A DNA stretch of 64,000 nt from Amorphophallus konjac. Its lineage: Eukaryota; Streptophyta; Magnoliopsida; Alismatales; Araceae. Position numbers and translations under genes: made by a program. Under the pieces are notes generated by a model that did no database searches, had not been told where the DNA came from, and saw only the letters and a list, made by a program, of their open reading frames with translations. The stretch covers positions 303,230,642 to 303,294,641 of the forward strand of contig CM040123.1 of NCBI GenBank assembly GCA_022559845.1, written 5' to 3'. Shown piece by piece: positions 1 through 10,449 of the stretch; position 1 is the first letter of the stretch, and every line of letters begins with the position of its first letter.

Positions 1-1685
1 ATCGTGATACATTTTGGTTGATCCTGGATGAATAGTGTACCTTGATCGGTGAGCTTCATCTAAGATCTTCTTCTTTAATCCTGGACAGTCGGGTATACAA
101 GTTCTGCCTTTGAATAATAATCTTCCATCAGAAGTTAGTTGAAAATCAGATTGTCCTTCTAATCTGCCTTTGATTTCCACTAATATAGGATCATCATCCT
201 GAAGTGCTTGTATCTCAGATAATAAATCTGACTGTATGCTTACATGAGATAATGTGACAAATTTGGCTTCCTTGTCCAAGCTTATATTGAGCTCGGAGAA
301 TTGTTCTAGCAACCTCCATTCTTGTATCATACAATTGGCTATCATTGCTCTCGGCTTTCGACTAAGGGCATCAGCCACATAATTACCCTTTCCGGGATGA
401 TATTGTATATTGAAGTCGAAGTCCTTGAGATATTCTAGCCAGCGTCTTTGTCTCATGTTTAGCTCCTTTTGTGAAAATAGATATTTGAGACTTTTGTGAT
501 CGGAGTATACAGTAAACTGCACTCCATATAAGTAGTGTCTCCATATCTTTAGGGCAAATACCACCGCGGCCAGTTCTAAGTCATGGATGGGGTAATTCTC
601 CTCATGCTTCTTCAGTTGACGTGAAGAGTATGCTATGACCTTTCCTTGTTGCATTAGGACACATCCGAGGCCAATGCCAGAAGCATCTGTGTAGACCTCG
701 AATTTCTCTCCTTCTATTGGTAGAGCTAACACCGGAGCTGTAGTGAGATGATCCTTGAGAGTTTAGAAACTTCTTTCACATTCCTCACTCCATTCATATC
801 GGATCTCCTTACGAGTTAATCTTGTAAGTGGTACGGCGATCTTAGAGAAATCTTTGATGAATCGCCGATAATAGCCTACAAGACCTAAGAAACTTCTGAT
901 CTCGCTAGCATTGGTTGGTCTTCCCCAGTTTCTAACAGCTTCAACCTTTGATGGATCAACAGATAGACCATCCTTGGATATCACATGTCCGAGGAAAGTC
1001 ACTTCTTCAAGCCAGAATTCACATTTGCTGAGCTTTGCATATAATTGATTTTCCCTCAATACTTGCAATGTGATCCTTAAATGCTCCTCATGTTCTTCCT
1101 TAGTTTTGGAATATATCAATATATCATCAATGAAAACCACCACAAATTGATCTAGATAAGGCCTGAATATGCTATTCATTAACTGCATAAAGGCAGCAGG
1201 GGCATTTGTTAGTCCAAAAGGCATAACAACAAATTCGTAATGGCCATACCTGCTTCTGAATGCAGTCTTATGAATATCATCATCCTTGATCCTTAACTGA
1301 TGATATCCCGACCTAAGATCAATCTTCGAAAAATACTTGGATCCTGAAATCTGATCAAATAACTCATCGATTCTCGGCAGTGGATACTTGTTCTTGATAG
1401 TAAGATGATTCAACTGTCGATAGTCGATACACAATCTCATGGATCCATCCTTCTTCTTACAAATAAGACTGGTGCTCCCCACGGAGAAGTACTTGGTCTA
1501 ATGAACCCTTTTCGAATTAGTTCCATCAACTGCTCCTTCAACTCTTTGAGTTCAGCAGGGGACATTCTATATGGTGCCTTTGAAACTGGACCAGCACCAG
1601 GGACTAAGTCAATGGTGAAGGCCACTTCTCTTTGAGGGGGTAATCCCGGCAAATCTTCCGGAAATACGTCTGGAAATTCTTGCAC
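1..1685 (-). pseudogene. pol: TekA pol: reverse transcriptase, RNase H, start of integrase
   Basis: Reverse transcriptase copies element RNA into DNA and RNase H removes the RNA strand. Reading from 1685 down, the N-terminal RT segment ([23 protein letters not shown]) changes frame near 1465-1480, where one A of an A/G run is missing relative to TekC. The next frame (about 1480-763) has the RT core: [14 protein letters not shown], the catalytic FIDD at about 1140, and FLGH. A TAA at 763-765 replaces a Gln codon. The same frame then stays open to position 1 through the RNase H motifs DASG and SDHKSL, the ADALSRKP linker and the first integrase zinc-finger residues. One stop and one frameshift make it non-functional. 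Confidence 0.93.
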
Positions 1686-1704
1686 TACCTGAATGTCTTC
1701 TATC

Positions 1705-3155
1705 TTAGTGTCCTTTGCTTCTTAACAGTGACAAATGCAAGGAAGGATACACATCCTTTCTGACGAGCTTGCTTGCTCGAAGAGCCGAAATAAGAGGGGA
1801 TTTGCTCCGACTCTTGGGGCGAGTAAAGACTAATTCTGGAAAATCTTTGAAAGCAATTCGGCTATTGCGGCAATCAACCGTTGCCTGGTATTTGGATAAC
1901 CAGTCCGCTCCCAGTATAACATCATACTCCTTTAGATCAAGGCATATGAGATCTATAGGTAAATTCCTACCTTGAATCATTACCTCACAGTTTTGGTAGT
2001 GATGAGTAATATCATTTTCACTTCCAAGAGGAGTAGTTAGAACTATTTTTATCCATTCTGGTTCTAACGGTAACAGGTCGGCAAACTTCTTAGAAATAAA
2101 GGAATGCGATGCACCCGTATCAAATAAGACATAAGCACTTTTGGAACAAATTTTCAATGTACCTTCCACTAATCCGCCTTCTTCTTCATGTTCGGTCTCC
2201 TGGATTGCATGAAGACGAGCATTTTTCGTCACCGGGCGTTTACCGTCACCGGCTTGGTCATTCATTAATGGACAATCGGGAATCCGATGTTCGCGACTCC
2301 CACAACGGAGACAAGCTCCTAATTTCCTCCAGCATTCTTCTGTCTTGTGACCAGCCTTGTCACAATGCTTGCATACTACGTTTGAAGGTGTAGTGGTGAT
2401 AGAGAAGGGCTTGGATTTCTTGAACTTGGAATCTTGAGAGGATGAACCTCCAGTATTGGGCCTCTTCTTAAAGTTGGGTTTGAAAGAACCCGAACCTGTG
2501 ACTTGCTCCTTCTTGTCTTTTCCACGGATCCTATCAGATAGTTCCGTGGCATCTTCAAGTAGTTGAGCTCGGCGCACTATTTCAGAATAAACTTGGATGT
2601 CCATAGGCGCCAGTTGAGTAATATAGTGGGGCCTAAGCCCATTAAGAAATCTACGGGCTTTCATCTTCTCCGTGCTAATAAGATGCTTAGCATATCTAGA
2701 CAACCTGGAGAACTGAGCTTCATAATCTGCTAATGATAAAGATCGTTGCTTTAATGCAGCGAATTCTGCAGCCTTCTTTTCTTGGACTCGGTCCGAGAAA
2801 TATTTAGCATTGAAGTATTCCACAAATTCTTCCCATGTTACTTGAGTAGGATCGATGGTTGCTTCAATAGACTCCCACCAGCATCTAGCATCTTTCTCTA
2901 ACTGGAATGTAGCTAATAGAACTTTGTCCTGATCCGTGCATTGCATGACACGGAATATGCGTTCGGTTTCCCGAACCCAATGCTCGGCATCGTCCGGATC
3001 GGTCGATCCCATAAACTTCGGGGGATTCATGTTCTTAAAGGCTTGGTGTAAGCTTCCAGCTCGTGGAGCACCACCTTGTGCTACCTGTTGTAGCACTTGA
3101 GTCATCCTTGGAGGGTACGCTGCATGTTGCGCCATTGAGCACGTTCGGCAGCCAT
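1705..3155 (-). pseudogene. gag: TekA gag and aspartic protease
   Basis: Gag forms the particle and the protease cuts the polyprotein. The long frame from 3135 down has the retrotransposon gag domain (WWES, FLNGLRP), two zinc-knuckle-like motifs (CKHC..GHKTEEC and CLRCGSREHRIPDC) and the protease motif FDTGASHSFI. The true start is probably the ATG at 3155 (MAAERAQW, as in TekC). A one-base deletion near 3103 shifts the frame, so the ATG at 3135 is out of the ancestral frame. At least two more frame changes lie between the protease and RT, at about 1705-1765. Confidence 0.92.
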
Positions 3156-3308
3156 TATCCTACAATTATAATAGCTACATTAGTATTATATCACTGTGAT
3201 CTTATAAAAAGACTCATTGACTCTTAACCCTTGGTTCTACCCAATCTCACTGGTTTAAAGGTTCAAACTTATCCTTGGACTTGGGTTTTTCCTAGGAATT
3301 GAATACCT

Positions 3309-3322
3309 TAGGCTCTGATACC
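3309..3322 (-). other. TekA primer-binding site (initiator tRNA-Met)
   Basis: The minus strand reads TGGTATCAGAGCC here, complementary to the 3' end of plant initiator tRNA-Met. It lies 8 bases inside the LTR end at 3331, the usual Tekay/Del arrangement, and marks 3331-6433 as the 5' LTR. The 3136-3308 interval is untranslated leader. Confidence 0.9.
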
Positions 3323-4790
3323 ACAAAAACTGTCACGCCCCGAGCGCGGAAGATACCCGGAGACGCGTGACGAGTTTATATCAATCATGTCAATCAGAGT
3401 GGTCGTGTATTCGACACAAAGACAGAGATGCGCAAAATAGCAAGATAACCCAATCCTTTATTTCATAATGGATAGACTATTACAAATCCAATACTCTGTT
3501 TAATAAAAAGGAAAAGAATACATATTTGACTCAAGAAACTATAGAAAAGACTAGATGACACTTGAGCAGCTCTATCACTTTCACTCTTGACCATTCCCAT
3601 CCGATTGACTTCCATCGTCGGACTTACCTGAAAAGTAAAAAGGGACAAACGGAATGAGCGAACGCTCAGTAGGAAATTATATCTCAAGTACTAGCAAGGG
3701 GTGTAAGTAATTACATCTTTCATGAATGCAATAAAGCTATGCATGCTCGCATAAAACGACAAGATAGAGAGAATGTAATATCAAGGAAATAAGATGAACT
3801 TAATCATGAACTTTCAACAAGATAACAAGTTTATTCAAGATATTCAAGCAAGTACGTTTAACAAGTCATGTCAAGAACTTTGGCTATCATGTATCAAGCA
3901 AGTAAATTACCCTTTTCGGGCCACGCAATTCATGTCAAGTCAAGTACGATTCAAGTACAAGATGTGTGTGGAATGTCCAATCTAGCAAGTCAAGTACTCG
4001 GTATAATGCCAGATACCTTATCATTTTAACTCCCATGGGCACAAGTACTTTCGGGTGCTCCTCCCAGGACCAGATCGGGCCCTATATGCGCAGGCATTTA
4101 TCATGTGTTTTGACATCCACTCTTGTTTATAGCCAACGTAGAATTTCAATAATCAAGCTTGTAGACACGTATGACAACTTTGATAGAATAGAGTCCAAAA
4201 TATGACAAAGGACATAGATTGGCGATAATAACGGTATAATCACGATTAACGATAAAACTAGGTAGAATATGGTTCCCTTAACTTGGGTACCATGACAAAT
4301 CAAGGTGGACATTCTTTATATAGAATTGAGGTCCACATGAACAGTATATCAAAGGTAAGATACCCTCATTCTTATCATAGAATTGAGGTTTACAAGAATG
4401 ACATGATATGGCATGATATCATCATCCCATTAAGAATTTCTTATGATACACTCTTTGTATAATCATAAGGGCCGGTATACCATGTTTCTTTAGAGTGACA
4501 TGGCATCAGTGGTGTAATGGGTTTTTAGGGTACAACCAGCTCAGTCGGCCTTGAGGGAATCCAAGGCTACGAGGAGTCTTACGGAGGTCTCTATGACTAA
4601 CTCGCTAGTCCAAAGGAACGGAATGTCCAATGGAGAGCTTGTATGTCAATGAGAGTTGAGTGTGATCGATAAAACAACGTGAAAAGTGGGTCTATACTCA
4701 CGGAGTGGAGAATAGTGCCGATATATATATTATATAATATGAAACCATCGTTTAACAGAATCAGGATAAAAATCATTTTTTTCAGAAAAT

Positions 4791-5470
4791 AACGACTTAC
4801 GCTAAGTCGTTTCTCAAGTAAATAACGCCTAACAGAAGGGCGTTTACACATGTTTCCATTTTGCAGAATTTTCAATATTTCAGTAATTTATCTAAAAAGC
4901 GCCCTGGACAGGGGCGTTTCTTTGCAATGAGACGACTACAGTAGCAGGCGTCTTTTTATTTACAATATTTTACAGAACATATTTATTTTCAGAAATTATC
5001 AAAAACGCGCCCTTGGCAGGGGCGTTAATCATTAAATTCTTATTTTCACAGAATATATTGTTCGGGATTTTAACATAAACGCGCCCAACGAAGGGGCGTT
5101 ACTTTTACAATTCACGCCCTGTGATGGGGCGTTAACAAATGGAAAACGACCTTGTCGAAGTCGTGAATTCAAGAAATTGCAGTAATTGACACGAACAGCC
5201 AGAAGTTTCACAATAATCAATGTACAGGATGGTATTTATATAGTCGTGACAGGAAGAATTTCACAGGGAGAGTCATGCATTCGATATTTCATATTTATGG
5301 ATTTTTAAACATGAACAATTTAATTACATGTGATTTTCGTGGATAATCAGTTCTTAAGATCGCTGATTAACATTACATGAAATTAACGCCTGTGTATAGG
5401 GCGTCAAATATGAAATTGACGACCTGGGCAGGGTCGTGTCTTGTAAATTAGCGCCCTTGACAGGGCGTCT
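4791..5470 (-). repeat. Array of short hairpins in TekA LTR, downstream set
   Basis: Eleven short inverted repeats in AT-rich sequence, at about 4791-4811, 4824-4844, 4897-4919, 4930-4953, 5003-5026, 5078-5100, 5114-5132, 5146-5164, 5385-5404, 5418-5439 and 5450-5470. The first is a perfect 9-bp stem (AACGACTTA / TAAGTCGTT). Others use CGCCC/GGGCG or CGACC/GGTCG stems, so stem bases change together. They fall inside the predicted leader intron. Confidence 0.85.
5231..5242 (-). promoter_or_regulatory. Second TATA-like site in TekA LTR
   Basis: The minus strand reads TATATAAATACC. It could be a TATA box, but it lies well downstream of the better-placed candidate at 5964-5971 and inside the predicted intron, so it is the weaker choice. 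Confidence 0.3.
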
Positions 5471-5530
5471 CTTTCAAAATATTTCAGAAAAACACAACGA
5501 AACCATATATAAACCGTATGCATGACATGC

Positions 5531-5550
5531 TTATATATATATATATATAT
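5531..5550. repeat. (TA)n microsatellite
   Basis: A run of about ten TA dinucleotides in the TekA LTR, with no sign of function. Confidence 0.9.
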
Positions 5551-5963
5551 CTTGCATTAATTTCATTTGGGCTACATTAACTTGAGAAAACCTACCTTTA
5601 CAGTTGATTTAGAAGAAGACTTGTGAAGTATTTGAGGAGAACCCTTTCTACTGCAACTATATAACCGCAGCAGCAGCAGGAAGAATCGTTCGTTTTGAAG
5701 AACCCTTGTTCTTCGACAGAGCTTCCTACAGAGAAACATGAAGATGTATCAATCCTCACTTCATCATACTTTGGCTGAAGGTAAAAGAAAGAAGAACATT
5801 ACCTTTGTTCTTCACGTACGCAGGTGCTCTCTTCGACCTGTAAGAAGAGAAAGAGATGAAGAGTCAGTAACTCTTCATATGATAGAAAGAAAAGAACGTT
5901 CAGTTCTTTTACTCACCGCAGCAGACGATCGATCAAATGGATTTAGGGTTTGGTAATCAAAGG

Positions 5964-5971
5964 TATTTATA
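5964..5971 (-). promoter_or_regulatory. Probable TATA box of TekA 5' LTR
   Basis: Minus-strand TATAAATA followed by CC, about 460 bases from the LTR start at 6433. TekC has TATAAATAG about 417 bases into its LTR, so the position is conserved. The upstream palindrome set (6116-6351) would be in U3 and the donor at 5595 downstream of the start site. Confidence 0.55.
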
Positions 5972-6115
5972 GGATTTTAGGTGTCCTATTAGAGTTAGTG
6001 ATTGTGTGAGGGTAATATATCCCTAATAGAGTCCTTACCCTAGTAGACACTTACTGGATTAGGTTAATCTTTCCCTGGATAAGCTCCCGTGTCGAACGGA
6101 ACTCGAATGGAATTA

Positions 6116-6351
6116 ACGACTTTGGTCAGGGCGTCGATTCTTGAATTGACGACCTGGTTCAGGTCGTTTCTTAATAAGCGCCTTGTGTAAGGGCGTTCCT
6201 TGTTTTAAAACACGCCCAAGATAGGGGCGTTTCTTGGCCTTACCATTTTTGGCGTTTAGAATCTGACGCCGTTTGGTCAGGGCGTCACTTCTTGAATAAC
6301 GCCTTATCCAGAGGCGTTTCTAATTTGAATAGCGCCTTTATCCGAGGCGTT
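6116..6351 (-). repeat. Array of short hairpins in TekA LTR, upstream (U3) set
   Basis: Seven units begin near 6116, 6149, 6178, 6212, 6266, 6299 and 6332. Spacing is 33, 29, 34, 54, 33 and 33 bases. The unit at 6149-6167 is perfect (ACGACCTG, loop GTT, CAGGTCGT). Others have CGCC/GGCG stems. Some, such as 6116, pair one stem type on the left with another on the right, suggesting exchange between units. The set lies upstream of the TATA box, where enhancer repeats usually sit. Confidence 0.85.
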
Positions 6352-6433
6352 ATTTTATTTTGTTTTATTTATCTATTTATTTGATTTATTTTAAAATCTT
6401 TATTATTATTAATATTTTATCAGGGTTGCTACA

Positions 6434-7180
6434 CACTGCTTTCGTTCGGCTAAGGATCCATCGGCCGAAGATTGCATTGTATGCTATCATACCCTTGATC
6501 ACTATGAAGTCCACCATGACTGTAACGGTTTTGGGTGGGGTGCCGAGAGTAACCGGCATGCTTAGGGCTCCTTCGGGATAAGTGGCCTGGCGATTGAACC
6601 CGCAAAGGGGGGTTCGGATCGGGCGGAGTTTAGACGGATTCTCCCCCATCTTAAGGAAACATTCTAAGATAATACATCAGGGGCACTTCTATTGTCAACT
6701 AGAATTTTGTCTACATTACAATGGTTTATTGTGGCCGATATGACTAGGGCGTCATCATGCGGGGTGGTCAGCCCTTCCAGATCTTGGTCGGAGAAGACTA
6801 TGACCCGGGGCTCACTTGGCGGGGCCTTGGGAGGCTCGATGGCTCGGCTCGCCCGCTCATCATGACGCTTCTTTCCTCGGCTACTGTCCCCTCCTGATGC
6901 AGCTCCTCCAGCGATGATGTTGATGTAGACCCCGCGAGGGGCGTTGTCGATTTCCTCTGGGGCGCCTCGGTCCTCCTCACGCCCAGTCACGAATCGGGAT
7001 AGGTGTCCCTGGCGGACGAGGCGCTCGATCTCATCCTGGAGCTGGTGGCAATCGCCGGTATGTTGCCCGTGGTCACTGTGGAACAAGCAATGCTTGCTGC
7101 AATTGTGGTTTTTTGACCTCATTGGCTCGGGTTGGCGGAGAAGGCCCGAGCCTTTGATGTCTTCATATATCTCGTACACC
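6434..7180 (-). pseudogene. TatA gag C-terminus and aspartic protease
   Basis: The frame from 7179 to 6664 has the Tat-type sequence CLFHSDHGQHTGDC followed by an amphipathic DEIERLVRQGHL segment, then a protease site VDNRSAPDVLS in place of the usual D-(T/N)-G-S. A frame change near 6650-6664 leads to the next protease segment (YNAIFGR), which ends at the TekA insertion. The Gly-to-Arg change in the active-site triplet, if real, would kill the enzyme. Confidence 0.75.
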
Positions 7181-8396
7181 GGAGCGGTTAAGGGAGTGTA
7201 CCGCTCGTACTTCCGGGACGGCTCCTTGTGCTCTCCGTCTCGGTTCCGCCTTTTTCCTTGGCCCGAGCTTGACTCGAGTGCCTGCTTCTTGTCCCCCTCC
7301 CGACCCGAGCCGGTTGCGCCTCAACATGCGCTGAGTACTTCTTCGCACTCGGCGTGGCGTAAAGCCAGAGTCACTAGCTCGGCAAGGGCCAAGGGAGGGT
7401 GGAGGATAAGTTCGCGGTGGAGGTTCTCGTCCCGAGTGCCCCCGGTTAGCGCGGTTATGGCCGAGGCTACATCCAGGCGGGGGATTCTTAGGGCTTCCGA
7501 CTTGAATCAGTTGATGTAAGCCCAGATTTTCTGCCCTTGCGCCTGCTTGAGAGCCAATAGCCCCGCTACTGACCTTGGGGGGCCGCTACCGGCGAAACTC
7601 TCCTTGAATACTCGCCCGAATTGCTTGAAATCCTAGATGGATCCGGGGGCGAGGGCCCGAAACCATGCTTGGGCACCTTGGACCAAGGTGGTCACAAAGG
7701 CTCGGCACTTGATGGCGTCGGACACTCCGTGAAGGGTCATCAGGGCGTCGAAGCTGTCGAAGTGGTCGGCCGGGTCGCCATGGCCGTCGTAGGACTTGAA
7801 GGTCGGAATGGAGGTTCTGGGAGATACCTCTACCTTCAAGATGTGATCGGAGAATGTGGATTTTTCCTCGTCCTCTGCCGGAGAGACATTTTGCAAGGCG
7901 CGTAGGGCGCGCTCCTGCTCTGTGAAACGTCTCTTGAATTCTCGTAGTCGGAGGGATAACTCCGGCTGTCGTCGCGTTGTGGGGCAGGTAGGACTTCCTG
8001 GGCGCTCTCCGGGATTGTGAAGGTCCTCCTGACCTATTACAGATAATCTGTCGGCCTCGGAGGGTGAAGCGGCCTCCAGCGGTGTACTGAGACGCGTTCT
8101 CGCGGGGAGGGCTCTCCGGAGGGGCGCGTGACCTTCCATCCCTGGCCGCCTCGGTCCTCATGAGTTCCACGAGGATGTCCAGTTTTACGTTGAGGGCTTA
8201 GAAAGCTTCAGTGTCATCGTTGAGTGGTAGCCCTGCCACCGCGGGAGGAGGGGGGTAGTTCGTCGGCTGGGGTGTTGGCGTTGGAGGGAGTGTTTTGTGA
8301 GGCCCGAGAGGGGCCTTCTCCCGCCACCACCATGGCCTTTCCCCTATCACCGGCGGACCTCCTCCCTGAACTTCGCACCATACTAGCTCTTTGGTC
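7160..8396 (-). pseudogene. gag: TatA gag
   Basis: Frames on the minus strand contain a retrotransposon gag domain at about 7900-7633 (IPTFKSYDGHGDPADHFDSF, then KCRAFVTTL and AWFRALAPGSI). A TAG directly follows GSI near 7630. The homologous reading continues in other frames (about 7348-7163), so there are several indels. The start is probably close to the primer-binding site near 8380, but no single ATG can be chosen. Overlapping plus-strand frames are shadows. Confidence 0.75.
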
Positions 8397-8418
8397 ATTT
8401 CCTACAGACGGCGCCAGA
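8397..8418 (-). other. TatA primer-binding site
   Basis: The minus strand reads TGGCGCCGTCTGTAGGAAAT next to the LTR end. The TGGCGCCGTCTGT core is the common primer-binding site of Tat-type elements. Confidence 0.8.
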
Positions 8419-9182
8419 TGAAGAGGCGTGATCACGCGCTAGACCTGAGCTGGGGGATGATCACCGAATAGTGAACTGTAAGAAAGGGAAACGGATCAGG
8501 GGGCCCAGGGATGGTTCCCTGGGGTAAACCCTCTGATGCTTAAGTCAGTAGAGCAATGGTGGAAGCTATGAAGGGAGGATTAAAGAGATGCACGAGATCC
8601 CTCTACACCAAGGTGGTGAAGTGGTTCCTGCTCAGGGAGTTTTAGGCGTATGTTGGGCCTTACCTTCCACGGGAGGGAGTCCCAGGTTTAAATAGTGCAC
8701 AAGCCTCTTGAGTCCCGTAAGCTGAGGAGTTTCGGGCGGGAGTTACGTCCTCAACGTGGGCTCTTTATGTCCTCATCGTGGGATCTTTACAGCCTTGAGG
8801 AGTCAGGGGTCCCTTATCCTCGTAAACTCCTGCTCATAAAGGGTCCTTAACGGCAGCGTGGATAAGCAATCGTTGGTTAAACCCAAGCATGAAGGGTGCC
8901 AACCCTATCCGGGCGATAGGCATAGCTCGGATGAAGATGGGTCGGAGTGGGCGCTGAGCGCTTGCCTCTATCCTAGTGAGGGGATAACTCGGGCATGGGT
9001 CTTCCTCCGTTCTGACCGACGTTCGGGCCTTCTGAGCGTAAGGGCCACCGAGGAAGGTTTTGATCCCGAGTAATCTTATTGGGCTTTTTATCCTAAGTGG
9101 GCCCTGCAGGACTGTCACTTGGATGAGTTGGGCCTTGTTTGATCCTGACGGACCTAGTTCGACTGCTCTTAAATGGGCTACA
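8419..9182 (-). repeat. TatA 5' LTR
   Basis: A 764-bp LTR, TGAAGAGG at 8419 to GGGCTACA at 9182 (plus reading), matched along its length by 26156-26922. It has no gene of its own: the 121-codon minus frame inside it is not conserved in the other copy. Confidence 0.85.
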
Positions 9183-9196
9183 GAAATCCCCCTCTC
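9183..9196 (-). other. Polypurine tract-like sequence beside TatA LTR
   Basis: The minus strand reads GAGAGGGGGATTTC directly before the LTR. The same string borders the copy at 26923-26936. A polypurine tract normally precedes the 3' LTR, yet 8419-9182 is followed by a primer-binding site and so is in 5' LTR position. Either the tract remains from a tandem array, or the LTR is 14 bases longer than I drew it. Confidence 0.5.
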
Positions 9197-9198
9197 CA

Positions 9199-9321
9199 AC
9201 CTCTATGAGGATTCAACCCGAACTCGCCGTTGTACTACGTTATTAATTTTTGTTATGAGTTCAGTAATATTTTGAGATTGGTCGCCGCGTGGGTTTTAAC
9301 GACGAGTCTCACGATGCATCA
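9199..9321 (+). repeat. AthA 5' LTR, last 123 bases only
   Basis: It aligns with 34797-34919 at the 3' end of the intact LTR. The rest is missing, cut at the TatA junction. Confidence 0.8.
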
Positions 9322-9326
9322 ATTTT

Positions 9327-9344
9327 TGGCGCCATTATAGGGGA
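9327..9344 (+). other. AthA primer-binding site
   Basis: TGGCGCCATTATAGGGGA, a slightly mutated form of the TGGCGCC(G)TTGCCGGGGA site common in Athila-like and related gypsy elements, five bases after the LTR end. Confidence 0.75.
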
Positions 9345-10449
9345 GGTTTATGATTTTTGAATTCACTATCTTGTGTTCTTGTATATTAAATTGGCATTAA
9401 CAATTTTTCTTTTGTTTGCTTGTAGGAAAAAAAGTAAAAAAAACTATTATCTACCAATACAGTAAGCCTTCTCTTCCCTACTCCCTGTCTTTTTTGTCTT
9501 TTTACTTAAGAACAAGAGACCGCGCTCCAAGTAAGTACCCTAAGTTCCCCTCATTTTATTTGATTTTATTTCTTTAGTTTTATATTTTCTTGGTTATGTA
9601 AGTTCACAAAAAAAAATCACTTGAACTTAAATAATAGACTCTATTCCAAGATTAGAAACCACACATCATGTTTTAGTTCATGCATCATATAAGTTGCATC
9701 AATCTTGTTCTTTATTTTTATTTTAGAAAATAAGTATTCATGCATACTGTATTTTAAACCCCTTGTTTGAACTTGTTTGTTGCATTGCATTATTCTAAAA
9801 CACTCTAAGGACGCTACCCCTAAATAACATAAGGTGGGGATTTCATCACCTTTCCTTGGCCCGCAAACCACGACCATCTTAGCATTTCTTGCATTACCTA
9901 ACCCTTAATAAAATTCAGTAGATGTTGGTCCTATGATCATATTGTGCTTTTGGTGCAACGTGAGTCTGTCCTCGTTTTTGGAAACCAGTGTCTAAGGTTA
10001 GAGGTCAACGGCAAACACTATAAGCGGGCAGGTGATTTTTAATTAGGACCCTACGAAAGTAAGGGGAGGCTCCCACTACCCCACCTCTTACCTGACCGGT
10101 GAAAGAATTTGAGGGCGGATTTAAGTTGTGCCTTAATCACTTTGTGAAACCGAACTTGTAAATCAGTCTCTAGGTTGTTTGTGTGCCAACTTATTTATCT
10201 TTAAATAAAAAATTCAAATAAAAAAATAAACAAACATAATGTGTTTCTAATCAAAAAAAAACTCAATCTAAAATAAGGTTAGAGGAAGAGAGGGAAAACA
10301 AAAAAAAAGAGAAGAAAGAATAATAATAATAAAACATAAAAAAATAAAACACACAAACAAAAAGAAGAAATAAAATAAAAAAGGGAAGTCAATAAATGGA
10401 AATTAAAAAAAAATCAACATAATAATAATAAAAAAATAAAAAAATCTTT
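9345..10449 (+). other. AthA 5' leader with conserved block and A-rich tract
   Basis: Non-coding. Positions 9989-10100 closely match a block in the TekC LTRs (15486-15596 and 23478-23588): GTCTAAGG, GAGGTC, GGCAAAC, TTAATTAGGACC, AAGGGGAG, CCACCTCTTACCTG. A GTAAGT at 9530 resembles a splice donor. From about 10200 to 10450 the sequence is A-rich low complexity. Confidence 0.7.

Larger units (their letters stand above)
3628..5595 (-). other. Predicted leader intron in TekA LTR
   Basis: On the minus strand the sequence reads AAAG/GTAGGTTTTCTC at 5595 (donor) and TTACTTTTCAG/GTAAG at 3628 (acceptor). TekC has CAAG/GTAGGTGTTCTC and AACATTTCAG/G at matching places. LARD-B and TekH keep the same CTTTTCAG acceptor about 300-350 bases from the LTR end. 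Conservation of both sites in diverged LTRs supports a spliced leader upstream of gag. There is no transcript evidence. Confidence 0.5.
1..6433 (-). mobile_element. TekA: Ty3/gypsy Tekay/Del-type chromovirus, left part outside window
   Basis: On the minus strand the order is 5' LTR (3331-6433), primer-binding site, gag, protease, reverse transcriptase, RNase H, then the start of integrase running off position 1. Gag and pol resemble the plus-strand TekC element at 14-26 kb. The LTR starts TGTAGCAAC and ends GGGGCGTGACA on the minus strand, almost the same termini as TekC. It sits inside TatA, whose protease coding sequence stops abruptly at 6434. The 3' LTR and target duplication lie outside the window. 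It is dead as a coding unit: several frameshifts and a stop. Confidence 0.93.
3331..6433 (-). repeat. TekA 5' LTR
   Basis: A 3.1-kb LTR bounded by TGTCACGCC at 3331 and GTTGCTACA at 6433 (plus-strand reading). It shares the block around 4023-4080 (element-strand CGAAAGTACTTGTGCCC) with the TekC LTRs. It holds no gene; short frames inside it are chance. On the element strand it contains a promoter near 5970, a predicted leader intron (5595 to 3628), and two islands of short palindromes (6116-6351 and 4791-5470). A block at about 4527-4600 (GGGTACAACCAGCTCAG and the following CTTACGGAGG) recurs in TekH at 60510-60590. Confidence 0.9.
6434..9182 (-). mobile_element. TatA: Ty3/gypsy Tat-type element, gag and protease part
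   Basis: On the minus strand: LTR (8419-9182), primer-binding site with a TGGCGCC core, gag, protease; then TekA interrupts at 6433. Base composition is far more GC-rich than the neighbours. A second copy of its LTR is at 26156-26922. The Tat assignment rests on the gag domain, the FHSDHGQHTGDC histidine/cysteine region and the protease style. RT and integrase would lie outside the window, so the assignment is not absolute. Confidence 0.8.

Noticed and set aside
1..3155. Integrated pararetrovirus (caulimovirid)
   Set aside because: The integrase zinc-finger start, LTR, tRNA-Met site and near identity with TekC, which has integrase and a chromodomain, show a Ty3/gypsy chromovirus.
4791..4811. 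MITE or foldback transposon
   Set aside because: The palindromes are only about 20 nt, tandemly spaced, and have no individual target duplications.
8834..9199. 121-codon frame in the TatA LTR
   Set aside because: Not kept in the other LTR copy at 26.2-26.9 kb, so not a conserved protein.
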